Assembly (NCBI GenBank): GCA_023053685.1
Contig: JALIGW010000001.1
Location: 229,114,434-229,178,433, forward strand
From: Diadophis punctatus similis
Taxonomy: Eukaryota > Chordata > Lepidosauria > Squamata > Dipsadidae
DNA: 64,000 nucleotides
Direction of reading: 5' to 3'
The translations under genes were made by a program, and so were the position numbers. Position 1 is the stretch's first letter. Every line of letters starts with the position of its first letter. Positions 23,443-35,107 of the stretch are shown piece after piece. The notes under the pieces were generated by a model that did not search any database, was not told where the DNA came from, and was given only the letters and a program-made list of their open reading frames with translations.

Positions 23443-26050
23443 GAATGTGCCTTGGAACTCCTGGTTAAGGAGCTTACTGTCTAAGCCTCTCAAAAGCCAT
23501 GTTAGAAGGAAAATATTAAATGATAGAAGGTAAAGCACCAACAATGGGCAGATATAGGCCTTGGCTGGCATTCCTGATGCCAGAGCTTTCAGTTTCTGAA
23601 TATGTTTGTGAGAGAAATAGTTTGGTGATGGGAAGCGAATAGATTATGGCTGCATACAGAAGAGCAATCAAATTCAAATTGAGAAAGAAGAGAATAAACA
23701 GGAGATACCACGCATTGAGATAGGACAGTGATTCTCAACCTTTCCGGCTCTATGTTATCATTATCATCTAACTATAGTTACAGTCAGTGTGTTAACAAAA
23801 ATTAAATAAACATTCCCAATAGAAAAAGCGGTAGAGTTTAAGAAATTTAACTTGATTCTAAGAACACTACCTTTTTTCCCTTTCTTCTCCTGAATCCTAA
23901 AACACACAAGTCTTTTGAAAAATAAGTAACCTAGTGACTTTCATCCTCAGCAACCTCGTTCAGATACCATCTTAGCTACCAGAAACTTCTAAGGTGAAAT
24001 ATATATATCACTGCAAAGTAAGATTAATCATCTTTGTGAGCTTCTGTGTAAATGCTTTGCATTAGGATTGTGTTGTCTCGGGTCATAAATCGTTCTATCA
24101 GTTGCCTACAATCCCCAGGCACCATAGCAAAGCTCATTTTTATTCTCTTTATTTTTAGCATTTCCACTGGAAGCTTACTTAACTGTGCTATTCCATGTGC
24201 TGTACAATCTTGATTTTCCTTTTATTCCTTCCATTTAATCATAGAAACTGGTATACAATTTGGCTGGGCTATTGGGATTGTGTACTTCAGGTCAGATAAA
24301 ACTGAAATAATGAACTTTCTAAATCTGATTGTCAGAAAATAACTCAGAGAAGTAGCTGCATTTGTAGTTTGGGTCTGAATTATTTAATATGTATTATACT
24401 GGTGTATGCCAAGCTGGACTATTAATTCATGAATGTGGTAGCACAAGTATTTCTCATCCTTTCTACCTGAGCTCCTTTAAAGTGGAAATGAGCAAAGTTA
24501 CAAGCTTAGAATCCTATCCAGGCAATTTATTATTTCATTTTTTGAATGTATAAAAGGAAAAAGTAAGGACATATATATTTTCCAAATTTCATTCCCAAGT
24601 TATTTGATTTCTCCTCCCCCCCAAAAAATAAAAATAAATATTATGGCTGCCTTGAGTAATGTAACCTTGGAGTCAGCCTAGATTTGACTATTAGATCCAC
24701 TTGTAATAAGTTTTCAAGTCCTTTGGAACATCTAACATCAAATGCTGTGTGATGTGTTATCATAAAAAACTTTCTCCAATATCAATGGTAACATCTGATG
24801 GAAAAAATAATCTCCTGTGTTGTACATAGATTGTTAGTATAATGGATTTGAATCAGAAAAAGTATTTGATGCATGAAAAGTCAATTATATATCAGCTTTC
24901 AGTCTGCGGTGACATAATATATCAGTGCTTTCCATCTTCTGAAATTATTTGCTATCTAATTTGGAGATTGTCAGTTTGAATCTGTTTGGCAGGATCAGTT
25001 AGATACAAACACTGTGCTCAGCATTTGAAAACTGGGATCAAAGACCTTCAGAAGCTGGTAGGGTTGCTATCAACTATACCAAATTAAAAATAACATGGCT
25101 GTCCACATTTGTAGCTATTGGAGTTGCAGTCTCCTTGTCTGTCACGCAGTGAATATTGCCAGTTGTATGTATATGCAGGGTGATGCATCCCTATCCTAAT
25201 ATTATGGTACATTCCAATACAAGCAGGACATGTGATGTGATCTTCTGCGCATGTGTGCATTCCTGATTCTTCATTATACATTCTGCCTTTGACTCTGATC
25301 GGAACGGTCACGATTTATTAGCAAGATGTAACTATTCATGATTTATTGTTTTTGTACCAAAATAAATATTTTCTATTAGACTTTTAATCTCGGCTTTATT
25401 TCTAAATGTCTGAATTCCAAGAAAAGATCCACATTGCCTCTATGAGATTTATTCTCACGTTAACATTGTCCTACTCCTTGATTTAGTAGAAAAAGCTCAG
25501 CCATAAATTATACATTACACATAATCAAAAGGATAATTCAGAAAGTAAAATAAAATCCTTAAATAAGTAAATGAAATGCATAACTTAAGTTGTATACACA
25601 ACAATACCTGTAGTTTTATCACCCCTGATAATTATCTTCTCCTCCCCCTGAAGACCAATAGTTACAAGCAGAACTTACCACAGCTTCTGTAGATAGATGT
25701 GGTAAGGGGAAAAAAGATAATGTTCTCATGTGACCTATCAAAGCAATTGGATAATAGAGAAATGATTACACCTATGTGCCAATTTAGATTCAATTGGGTG
25801 ATGCATTGCTCCTACCCAGAGAAGAATATTCTGCTAATTAAACTTAGTAGAATAGAAGATAAACCTTAATTTAAGCCTCTTGATAGCAAGAGCTGGAGAA
25901 GATCACAATTGGAATAGTGGCAAGTCAGATTGTTTGACCTTTATTTTATTATGGAAAAGGTGCTGGTTGAAAGATTGGGCTTTCATTCATCAAATTATGG
26001 GGTTTTTTTAGCCATTGAAATTTTACAGACTTGAAATTGGGAGTTAAAAA
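23443..26050. other. Intronic DNA, nothing recognised
   Basis: A possible Charlie-like end (CAGTGATTCTCAACCTTT) is at about 23729. Otherwise I see no gene, no clear repeat and no long open frame. Confidence 0.35.
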
Positions 26051-26142
26051 ATCTATTCTATATTCTATATTCTATATTCTATATTCTATATTCTATATTC
26101 TATATTCTATATTCTATATTCTATATTCTATATTCTATATTC
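26051..26142. repeat. (TATTCTA)n heptamer microsatellite
   Basis: About 13 copies of a TATTCTA heptamer pass into two ATTCC units, where an hAT element has inserted. Confidence 0.95.
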
Positions 26143-26146
26143 CATT

Positions 26147-26336
26147 CCATGGTGGGTTTCACTTACCTTTGCTACTGGTTCAGGAACGGGAGTGCGTGCA
26201 TGATGCTTCTGTGCGCGTGTGATGCTTCTGTGCATGTGCAGAACGTCCATGATGATGTCCGGGCGGGTGGGCAAAGCCTCCCACCACCACCACCAGTTCG
26301 CCCGAACTAGGCCGAACCGGTAGCAACCCACCACTG
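26147..26336. mobile_element. Short hAT MITE inside a microsatellite
   Basis: It starts CCATGGTGGGTTTC and ends GCAACCCACCACTG, with perfect 8-bp duplications ATTCCATT at 26139-26146 and 26337-26344. The duplication is itself microsatellite sequence. The right half contains GAACTAGGCCGAACCGG, as in other CAGNGGTGGG elements. Confidence 0.88.
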
Positions 26337-26390
26337 ATTCCATTCCATTAATATCACTGTTTCTTAAACCTTGTTTCTTAGACTTATTTT

Positions 26391-26745
26391 TTTCTTAAAT
26401 TTATTTGCCTCTCATCTCATTCTGAAGTAACTCTGGGCGGCTTACAGCATAAAAACATTAAAATCATCAGAAATAAATATCTGTTACCCAATAAAACGGC
26501 AATGTAATCAAAATAGAATCATGGTCACAAGATGGGAAAGGAGGTGGGGAGTTAGATGTGCATGGGCAGGAGGTGGGATGAGCTCTTAATTAACCACCTC
26601 CAGTGTGATACTCCCCCGTGGGAGTCCCAAGTCACCTGGCAGAGCCAGGTCTTCAGGCTCTTTCAGAAGGTAAGAAGGGTGGGAGCCGATCTCACCTCAG
26701 GGTGAGAGCCACAGCAGAGAAGGCACTTATGGACCCTGCCAGCCA
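26391..26745 (-). mobile_element. Old LINE 3' fragment (tentative)
   Basis: The reverse complement of TAACTCTGGGCGGCTTACAG resembles LINE 3' ends that terminate near a GGGCGGC... stretch, and it is followed by GC-rich degraded sequence. The family (L2- or L3-like) is uncertain. Confidence 0.35.
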
Positions 26746-26783
26746 AAATTCCTTGACTGATAACAATCCCTAATATCCTTTTT

Positions 26784-26788
<5 letters not shown>

Positions 26789-26838
<50 letters not shown>

Positions 26839-26863
26839 ATACACACACACACACACACACACA
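26789..26863. repeat. (TG)n followed by (AC)n, hairpin-capable
   Basis: A TG tract at 26789-26836 is followed by TTTATAC and an AC tract to 26863, so the tract is partly self-complementary. The cysteine/valine and threonine/histidine open frames here are artefacts. Confidence 0.95.
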
Positions 26864-27615
26864 TGAATATATAATATTGAGAGGGATAGATAATATAAGA
26901 ATGCAAGGTAAACAACTTCTAGATTCTTATAATGCAATATTAGAAATATGCTCCTATATCCACTTGCAATCTTTATGGAACATTTCATTATTCTTTTATC
27001 ATTATTCCACTACATTATTTTAATCTAGTCACATTCATTTAATCAGGTTTATGTGTTGCTTTTCTTTCGTATGGACTCCAAAGCAAAACCAGAACAATAA
27101 AAAAATAAGAGATAACACAAAACTCTGTACAATATCAGCATAATTCAGAGCATCTGCAGCACACACACATGAATACACGTATTCCCTCACAAGGGCTTGC
27201 AGTTCACAAAGGAAAAATTCTCTGCTGAGATTTCAAGACATTTGGTGCAATAAATAAGTTCTTGCTTTCTGAATGGTTTTGAATGGTAATACAATGCATT
27301 GTAACCTGCTCAGCTTTCTCTTTTGTTTGAGAGGACCTTGGCAAATAAGAACATTTGCTTTAGAAAGTTAATTTATAGCTAAAAATATATGCATGCATAT
27401 TTAGAAATAAATCCCACAATGTCCTTTGAGAATTACTTTCAGATTAATGTTTTTACAGATTAATGTTTTTTTTAAATTTCCAATTTTTGAGCATTGCTTC
27501 AAGCTCATTAATATCAGTTAACTCCCCCATTCCATTCCTTTTGGTCCTCAATAGCAACCCTGCCTTCCTAAATATAAGGAATTCTATTGTTATAATATTA
27601 GGAATGCAGTATAAA
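26864..27615. other. Intronic DNA, nothing recognised
   Basis: I see no repeat of known type, gene or signal. Confidence 0.3.
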
Positions 27616-27654
27616 TATTTATTTTTTATTTATATTTTTTATTTATTTATATTT

Positions 27655-27698
<44 letters not shown>

Positions 27699-27721
27699 AT
27701 TTTATTATTTTATTATTTATT
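27616..27721. repeat. (TTTA)n/(TTTTA)n simple repeat
   Basis: AT-only tetramer and pentamer repeats directly precede an antisense SINE. The matching tract resumes at 27957 on its other side. Confidence 0.93.
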
Positions 27722-27956
27722 AATGAGATTTATATACCGCCTCATAGTGCAAGCACTCTCTAAGCGGTTCACACCATTAAGCAATGTATATATTTACATT
27801 GCCCCCAACAATCTGGGTCCTCATTTTACCTACCTCGGAAGGATGGAAGGCTGAGTCAACCCTGAGCCGGTGAGATTTGAACAGCTGAACTCAAATGATC
27901 ACAGTCAGCTAAAGTAGCCTGCAGTGCTGCTTTCTAACCGCTGCACCACCTCGGCT
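27722..27956 (-). repeat. Sauria-type tRNA SINE, antisense, inside the TTTTA tract
   Basis: The reverse complement has the AGCCGAGGTGGTGCAGCGGT head and a variant tail TTGCTTAATGGTGTGAACCG. It is the same variant as the SINE at 30655-31036. It carries a short TAAATATATACATTG at the position where the other copy holds a 146-bp AT tract. Confidence 0.88.
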
Positions 27957-28203
27957 TTTTTATTTTATTTTTATTTTATTTTTATTTTTATTTTATTTTT
28001 ATTTTATTATTTTATTATTTTATTATTTTATTTTATTATTTTATTTTATTTTAATTTTTTATTATTTTATTTTATTATTTTATTTTATTTTATATTTTAT
28101 TTTATTTTATTTTGTTTATCTTTTATTTTATTTTATTATTTTATTTTATTTTATTATTTATTTTATTTTATTTTATTATCCATTTTATTTTATTTTATTT
28201 ATA
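27957..28203. repeat. (TTTTA)n simple repeat
   Basis: This is a degenerate pentamer array of about 250 bp. The phenylalanine-rich open frame is an artefact. Confidence 0.95.
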
Positions 28204-29294
28204 TGCCACCCATCTCAGCAATTCTATAGATTGATAGATATAATCAAATGCAATGTCAATCTGTTAGATAAAGAGTTTATCCGATACTGGATTGACTTTG
28301 GTTCTAGCAATTTATGCATACGGAGAAAATTTCATATGCGATTGATTGTATTTTGTCCCCTTTAGGAACAGTTGAATCAGTAAGCTATATTTCAGCCATC
28401 TTAATCATCAATGTAAATCTCTTTGTACATTTGTATCTTTATTTATTTCTGTCCATGTTGGTGGTTTGCTCACAATAATTGTAACTATGCTGCAATTATT
28501 GTCAAAGATGTGGACACAAAAGAGATATAAAGTAGTCAAGCAGACCAATTCCTTCCTTCCTTCCAATGTTGCATACAGAAAAGACCCTGATTCCATCCTG
28601 AGCATCTCTGTATATGACTTGGAGAGTTTTTATTCTGAATCCCAGCAGAATTATTGCCAGCCAATGAGAATAATGCTAAGCGAGATGGACAAGAGGCATA
28701 TTCTTATGCAGAATTTTGAAACACTTTCCCTAATAAATCTATGAAGTTATAAAACATAGGAGGAAAATGTTTCAACTGAAGAGTTATTTCATTGAAATCC
28801 ATGGGAATTGCTTCCTAATAAGCTTGAAAAATAAGATTGCAAACTAATAATGCATCTCTTTTGGTGATGGATCTGGTAGTCTCTGTTGAATGGATCCAAT
28901 TAAGGTAAACCAGGTGGAAGCATGCTATTGTAAATCCGATCTAGTCAAATCCATCTGGTTAAACCTGATCAACTCATGGTTAATCAGGAAGGGTGAAGGC
29001 AGCAATCAGCTTCTTGGATTAGTCTTGGTGGGTTGAGGGATGCAAGTTCCAAATGTGTTAGCTAAATTTTGAAAAAGATACTTTGGTGCAGCATTATAGT
29101 TACACGAGGCCTTAAAAAGACACATCTTTTCTTTCCAATGGAAGTATTCCAATATTATTTTTATGGAAATAAAGTGACTTGCTTATCAGGAGTGAGCAGA
29201 AATATTAGAGTAGTGGGCTGAAGAAAATGTTTCCAGCAGAACTGTGATGGGCTGAGAGTAGGGTACTCCTGCATGAGCAGGAATAAGGGAAAAC
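28204..29294. other. Intronic DNA, nothing recognised
   Basis: Open frames at 28466-28744 (plus) and 28605-28408 (minus) overlap on opposite strands and carry no recognisable domain or splice context. Confidence 0.3.
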
Positions 29295-29307
29295 CAAATA
29301 TGAAATT

Positions 29308-29780
29308 GTCCCAAAGGTGCTTTTTCAGGAGGCAACTGGACTTTCTTGTTTTTCCTTTTGAAGATGTTTCACTTCTCATCCAAGAAGCTTCTTCAGCTCT
29401 GACTGGATGGTGGGGAATGGAAGGATTTATATCCCTTGCAGACAGCTGGTCCTTTGCATCCTTTTTGAGGATCATTGAAGCACTTGGAGGTTTATCTGTG
29501 TCCTCAGGGTCACCTAAATAGTGCCCCTGGTTCCTACTCAGGTGACCCTGTGGACACAGATAAACCTCCAAGTGCTTCAATGATCCTCAAAAAGGAGGCA
29601 AATGACCAGCTGTCTGCAAGGAATATAAATCCTTCCATTCCCCACCATTCTGTCAGAGCTGAAGAAGCTTCTTGGATGAGAAGCAAAACTTCTTCAAAGA
29701 AAAAATAAAGAAGTCCAGTTGCCTCCTGAAAAAGCACCTTTGGGACAAACATGACCTGGATGACTGAGAATTTCTACAGA
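29308..29780. mobile_element. Penelope-like terminal-repeat pair, head to head (tentative family)
   Basis: Two arms, 29306-29515 and 29540-29748, are inverse complements with few mismatches around a 24-bp spacer. A perfect 13-bp direct repeat CAAATATGAAATT flanks the unit (29295-29307 and 29781-29793), which I read as a target-site duplication. Each arm contains CTGAAGAAGCTTCTTGG and ends in AAAGCACCTTTGGGACAA. The variable-length duplication and inverted arms suit Penelope-like retroelements, but no coding part is present, so the family is inferred. Mirror-image open frames in this stretch are by-products of the palindrome. Confidence 0.6.
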
Positions 29781-29793
29781 CAAATATGAAATT

Positions 29794-30357
29794 CTTTCAG
29801 ATTCTTTAAAGCTAAATTAAGTATCTGATTAACTCGCCTTTCCTCATAACTTCTTCTGTTGCTGAATGGAATGAAGAAAAAAGTCTATCCATTTTGTTAC
29901 CCCTCTATTACTTGAATTACCTAAGGGAGAAATTAAAGCTGTAAATAACAGAGAATCGTTTTCCCATACTGTTTCCTTATTCCATATTGTCATGCATGAA
30001 AGACTAGGTCCACACATGAAGGTCCAATTAAATTGATTTATTGCTAAACAGCCTATGCACAGGAATATTCTCAACCAGCAGTTAGCACCTGTTTGAAGTT
30101 AGATAAAGGCCCACGAAATTCAAGGGAGGTTGGACTTAATCTGATTGTGGCTACATAGGGATTCTAGGCTCATCTCTCTTTTGACTCCATCCCCAGGTTC
30201 TTGTCACCCCTATTCCTACAATATATCCTACTCTGATGGATTTAGCTATTCTGTGCATTACATTTTCAGTCTAATTTTAGTAAACAAATGTATGGAGGGA
30301 GAGGAGGAAGAAGAGGAGAGAGAAAGTTACATATCACACGAGTGGCACACCAAATAG
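29794..30357. other. Intronic DNA, nothing recognised
   Basis: I see no repeat of known type, gene or signal. Confidence 0.3.
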
Positions 30358-30600
30358 TGAGAGCCAGCATGGTGCAGAGATTGATGTTTGTATAAAAGCA
30401 GGGCAATCCAGGTTCAAGTCAACATTCATTCATGAAATTTGGTAGTCACCATCTTAGAGACTTAGAGAAGGAGAGATGAGAGCAGGTGATGGATAGAGAA
30501 ACCAAACCAGGCTGCCCTGGTAAGGAAGGGATTTTTACAAACTTTCAGATGGAGAGACAAATAGATATTGCCCCAGGCCACATTTACATTAAAATATATT
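30358..30600 (+). repeat. Second tRNA-derived SINE type, degraded
   Basis: The head GAGCCAGCATGGTGCAGAGA at 30360-30379 and a CAATCCAGGTTCAAGTC B-box-like stretch fit a tRNA-derived SINE. The body is poorly preserved and runs into AT-rich repeats. Confidence 0.5.
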
Positions 30601-30654
30601 ATATATTTTATATTATATATAAAAATATATTATATATTATATATATTATATATT

Positions 30655-31036
<382 letters not shown>

Positions 31037-31548
31037 TCTTTTTAGAAAAACCCAACTCTGCACTTACTATTAAACATTTAAAGCATTAAGCAGTCATATT
31101 CAAGCTAACCAAATAAATTTGTAAAAGCTGTTAGCAGCCTGAACATGATTGGGGAAAAACCTATTTTCTTAATCAAGGACATATGAGAGCAGTGCGTCTA
31201 AACTCAATTCAGCTTGTGGGTTGTTGTTGCTTGTTGGTCTTAACCCTTCAGAGTGAAAATCAAACGTAATACTTGGAATCTAGAAGCAAATAGGCAACTG
31301 GTGATCCACAAGTGTCACATTTGCAGAACTGTTGGTCCCTAGGAGCAACCAGGGTGTCACAGTCTGTTCTACTTCATCACCGTCTGTTATCACTGCTGTT
31401 TAAACTTATTCTGTCTTTTATTCTGGAAGTCAGTTTTGGCTATATTGCCATAGAAATAATCCAGCTTGCTTCGACTTGTAAAGCATTTTAGAAAGGCTTT
31501 GAAACAAACAGGAAGGAAGATTTTGCTCAACTCCGTGAAATCTTTTAG
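31037..31548. other. Intronic DNA, nothing recognised
   Basis: I see no repeat of known type, gene or signal. Confidence 0.3.
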
Positions 31549-31640
31549 AGCAGGGATGGGATTCTGTTGCTGAACTACAATTTCTACCATTGCTTACTGT
31601 TGGCTGGGGATGCTGGGAGTTGTAATTCAACAAATATTGA
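31549..31640. repeat. Possible degraded hAT MITE
   Basis: CTGTTGCTGAACTACAATTT and GGGATGCTGGGAGTTGTAAT are arranged as in a common squamate hAT MITE whose ends resemble CAACATCTGGAGGG. No duplication is readable. Confidence 0.35.
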
Positions 31641-32876
31641 CAAGCTATTGATTTTCTACCACTGTTGAACTCACGGGGAAGTAAAAAGCTACAGTTAAAC
31701 TGATTTCAAGGTGCATATGATTTATAAAAGAGAGATATGATATGTAAACATGTAACGGGATTCAATTGTTCATTATTGTGAAGCTAAAAGACTATGCAAT
31801 TCTTACAGGGAACTAAATACTAGCAATTATAACTTCTTAGTTGAAACTTAAACTTATTAAAACAAAACAAAAACTCTATGTAGTACAAAACTACATATAC
31901 ACTGTGTGTGTGTATATATATATATAGCCTCAAGATGATGCCAAATAAACTCCCCTCTATTTCTCATTTTTCTCCATCCTTACAATCATTTTGTCCAATT
32001 GCCGTGTCTGTATTCATCACTTCAGTACACGTTTTCCTTAATGTATACACTTTTTCAGGGAAAATTCATTTTTTATACATTTTGTGATTTCTTCCAATAT
32101 AAATCCATTTTTTGTGCTCATTTTCTGTAATGGATACACTTTTCTGTGCAAATTTTGAATGGAAAATGGTATTCCAGAAGTAGGACTAGGGCAAGTATAA
32201 ATCTCTTACTGTTTTCTGGTTAACATATATATTTGGGAATTATGTATTTATATGCCTGGATAATGTGAATTAATGATCTAAACAATTTTCTCCCATTCCT
32301 AGATACTGTACACTTGTTTATATCTTTACGTTGACTTATTTTTTTTAAAAAAAAATCCCACGTTCTACAAAGCAGAGTGGTGGAAAAACAGAAGCAAGGG
32401 TGCTTAATTCTTTCTTAATCTATTTTGTCACTAAATGCCATCCTGTAGCTGTTTTCTTGAAATACCTTTTGCCCTGGAGGGGAAAAAGAACAACATGTAT
32501 AGTGATTTTAAGCAGAAAAATTGCTGTAGGCATAAGTATTACGTGTGTTGCAGAATTGTTAGTGGAAAGGAAAAATATAAATTCAGTAAATAAAGGAAAT
32601 TCTTTTTGGTTAGAAAATTACTTGGCTCATCCATTTAGCTCAAAGTCATCTGAGATTGTTTTTCATTACAGAAAAAAAGCAAAACAAAACAAAGCAGCAG
32701 AATGATACGCATAGCTAGCTTTTAATATCTGATCTTATCTCTGGATTAATTAACATAGTTTTAGGCTTATTTCAATATCATATGCATATTTTAAACTATC
32801 TTATGTTTTAGGGAGTTTTCACCACGTGTCTTTCGCTGCATATTTGTTAATAAGAAATTATCTAAGGTAATTTGAA
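31641..32876. other. Intronic DNA, nothing recognised
   Basis: A short TG/TA run is at 31902-31926. The 101-codon frame at 32400-32705 has no domain I recognise. Confidence 0.3.
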
Positions 32877-33108
32877 GAACTTTGGTGGCGCAGTGGTTAG
32901 AAACTAGTACTGCAGGCTAACTCTGCCCACAGTCTGGAGTTCGATCCTGACTGGCTCAAGGTTGACTCAGCCTTTCATTCTTCTGAGGTCGATAAAATGA
33001 AGACCCAGATTGTTGGAGGCAATATGTTGACTCTATAAATTGCTTAGAGAGGGCTGTAAAGCACTACGAAGCAGTATATAAGTCTGAGCGCTATTGCTAT
33101 TGCTATTA
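32877..33108 (+). repeat. Sauria-type tRNA SINE
   Basis: Head TTTGGTGGCGCAGTGGTTAG, body TAAAATGAAGACCCAGATTG and tail AGCGCTATTGCTATTGCTAT are present. It lies in sense orientation about 480 bp upstream of the TM3 exon. Confidence 0.88.
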
Positions 33109-33587
33109 GTAATCAGTATGGCTGCCATTCTTGCTGGGAACTCTGGGGATTATAGTCCTTACACATTAGGAGGAAACCCACTAGATAGGAGAATGTTGAT
33201 CTGCATCTAGATAACTTCATCCAAGTTCTCACTGAAGTTATATAGATGCATCGTTTCAGCCTACAGGTAAGGATCAAATCACTGGATGCTACCATGTTTA
33301 AAAGTGTTCTCTCCACTTACAATATGGTGTGGCAAGAGAAAAAGCTGTACTTCAGCCTTCTCTTTGACATGCTAGTTTTCCTGTGTGGAAGAACATCCAA
33401 GTAGTGGATACTCCACGTGCATTTAAGGCGGTACTACACAGATGCAGGTTTTTCTCCCCAACCAAAGCTAGCCACGAGCCCAGTCCTTTTGTATATGGAT
33501 TTATATGTTGCTCCGTGTCAGGAAGACAAACCAGATTTTGATGTTTCTGGACTTTTGTTTCTCTCCCGCTCCCTCTTCTCTTGACAG

Positions 33588-33662
33588 TTTTTTATCATGC
33601 TGTTAATTATATTTGTGCTGGAGCTCACGGTGGTGATTCTCTTCTTTGTCTACACCGAGAAG
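33588..33662 (+). CDS. TSPAN4: Tetraspanin exon (TSPAN4-like): TM3
   Basis: This is a 75-nt exon between a CCCTCTTCTCTTGACAG acceptor (AG at 33586-33587) and a GTACGT donor (33663-33668), phase 0 at both ends. It encodes 25 residues, FFIMLLIIFVLELTVVILFF then VYTEK. That is the whole third transmembrane helix, with the conserved in-membrane glutamate (VLEL) and the start of the large extracellular loop. In tetraspanins this exon follows KCLLLS directly, which is how the exon at 11866-12057 ends, so the two splice into one frame. The following exons for the large loop (CCG motif) and TM4 were not seen in 33663-64000; the next intron is either over 30 kb or those exons were missed by eye. Open reading past the donor is intronic. 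Confidence 0.92.
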
Positions 33663-34154
33663 GTACGTCAAAATAATTTTTTCCCCACTGTCTTCTGTCC
33701 CTTTCAGCAAATGCCTCTCCCTTCATCAGTAAGTCATGAAGCCTTTCCCTTGGTATGCAGGTCATGTTTTCCCAGACTCTACCACCTCCCTGCCTTTCAG
33801 GAATCATGTTCTCTGAATGCCTAAATATTTAATGTTCTGGCCTCCCTCTTCCTTTCCCCCTCTTTTGAGTTTGCTTGACCCTTTCAAGGTCAAGCACATT
33901 GACAACACAGCCACTATTTAAATATGGAGCAGTTTAATGAGGAAAAACTGATGAAAACTCATGCACTAAAAAGCAGATAATAATAATCACATTAAGAAGT
34001 TCATTATGAGAAACAAATGTGCTGAAAGTCCAAAATTGGCCATAGTAAAATTAGCGTTTTCCATAGATTAGAGGGCTGTATAATCTCAGCTAAGGAATTC
34101 TGGAATTACAGACTTCAAATGCCTCAGAGGTGGCAAATCAGAAAAGATGTTGTA
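33663..34154 (+). other. Start of the next tetraspanin intron, nothing else recognised
   Basis: The GTACGT donor is at 33663. No further exon or repeat was recognised before the mariner element. Confidence 0.5.
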
Positions 34155-34730
34155 CGAGGGTGAGTCAAAACGTAATGCCATTTTCTTTAGGACAGGTATA
34201 ATTACCAACACAGGAACATGTAGCTACATCAAAATGAAGCTGGTCCTCTATGGATTACATCCCTACTTCTCAACATAGTCACCGTTTCTCTCAATAGCAA
34301 TGTTCCACCTTTGAATGAGAGCATGTATCCCTGCCTCGTAAAATTCTGTTGATTGTTCTTTGAGCCACTTCTTCACTGCAGTTTTCACTTCCTTGTCACT
34401 GGAATAAAGTTTGCCTCTCAAACCCTCTTTCATGGGGCTATAATCTAAAGTATTGTCCTCAAACACATTTTGTAATCGTCTGTGAATGTTCACAGGGGTT
34501 TCCCCCTCAGCAACAAGGAATTCAATCACTGCTCTTTGTTTTTGATGCAACTCTAAGGGGGCAGCCATTTTGAATTTTCCTTGCGAGTCTAAAAACCTGA
34601 AAAATAAGAAACAAAATATTTCAGAACGTAAATGATATAATCATTTATAACTGGGAAAAAATTTCAGGTATTTTTATCAAAAACTTCACCTGAAATAAAG
34701 AAAATGGCATTATTTTTTGACTCACCCTTG
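34155..34730 (-). mobile_element. Internally deleted mariner element
   Basis: Inverted ends of about 34 bp are flanked by TA at 34153-34154 and 34731-34732: left CGAGGGTGAGTCAAAA, right complement CAAGGGTGAGTCAAAA. They differ at about three positions, two of them in one CG. GGGTGAGTCAAAA is typical of mariner family ends. The element is 576 bp against about 1.3 kb for an autonomous mariner. It encodes the short fused protein listed separately. Confidence 0.9.
34263..34568 (-). CDS. Fused mini-transposase: mariner N-terminal HTH joined to C-terminus
   Basis: This is an uninterrupted 101-codon frame beginning MAAPLELHQKQRAVIEFL. Residues 1 to about 44 resemble the N-terminal helix-turn-helix of mariner transposases (VIEFLVAEGETPVNIHRRLQ), which binds the terminal repeats. 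Residues from about 47 (EGLRGKLYSSDKEVKTAVKK) to the end (ALIQRWNIAIERNGDYVEK) match the transposase C-terminus. The middle, with the catalytic aspartates, is missing and the junction stays in frame. The product cannot cut DNA. If made, it might bind element ends or dimerise. Retention of the frame may mean youth, chance or use. It is antisense to the tetraspanin gene, so it would need its own promoter. Confidence 0.75.
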   Translation of the reverse strand: MAAPLELHQKQRAVIEFLVAEGETPVNIHRRLQNVFEDNTLDYSPMKEGLRGKLYSSDKEVKTAVKKWLKEQSTEFYEAGIHALIQRWNIAIERNGDYVEK

Positions 34731-34732
34731 TA

Positions 34733-35107
34733 GAACTAAATTAAGAAATATGAAGTTAATGAATTAGATGTGATAGGCACAAATAAAGCTTGACAATGTG
34801 TAAGTTACTTGGTAGTGCTGATAATACTTGCTAGCATTCAACAGAGAAGTCTGCTCTGACGACATTCCTGAGGAAGAGGAGTGCCACCATGTTCCTTAAA
34901 CTTCTCCTATTTACAGAGCTAAAAAGAGCAGAGTTTTCCAAAACTGTCACGGTAAGTCTTAATCACTATTTCCTTCCCTAGGTGTTTCTTTTTAAGCCAT
35001 CTGCTCTTTCTTTTCACTTCTCCCAGCCCAAGCATAGAAACTAAAATTCCCCCCTTTCTTCTCTACCAGTTGGCACTACCTGTCAAAATCAGAGATTCGA
35101 TAACCAC
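34733..35107. other. Intronic DNA, nothing recognised
   Basis: I see no repeat of known type, gene or signal. Confidence 0.3.
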
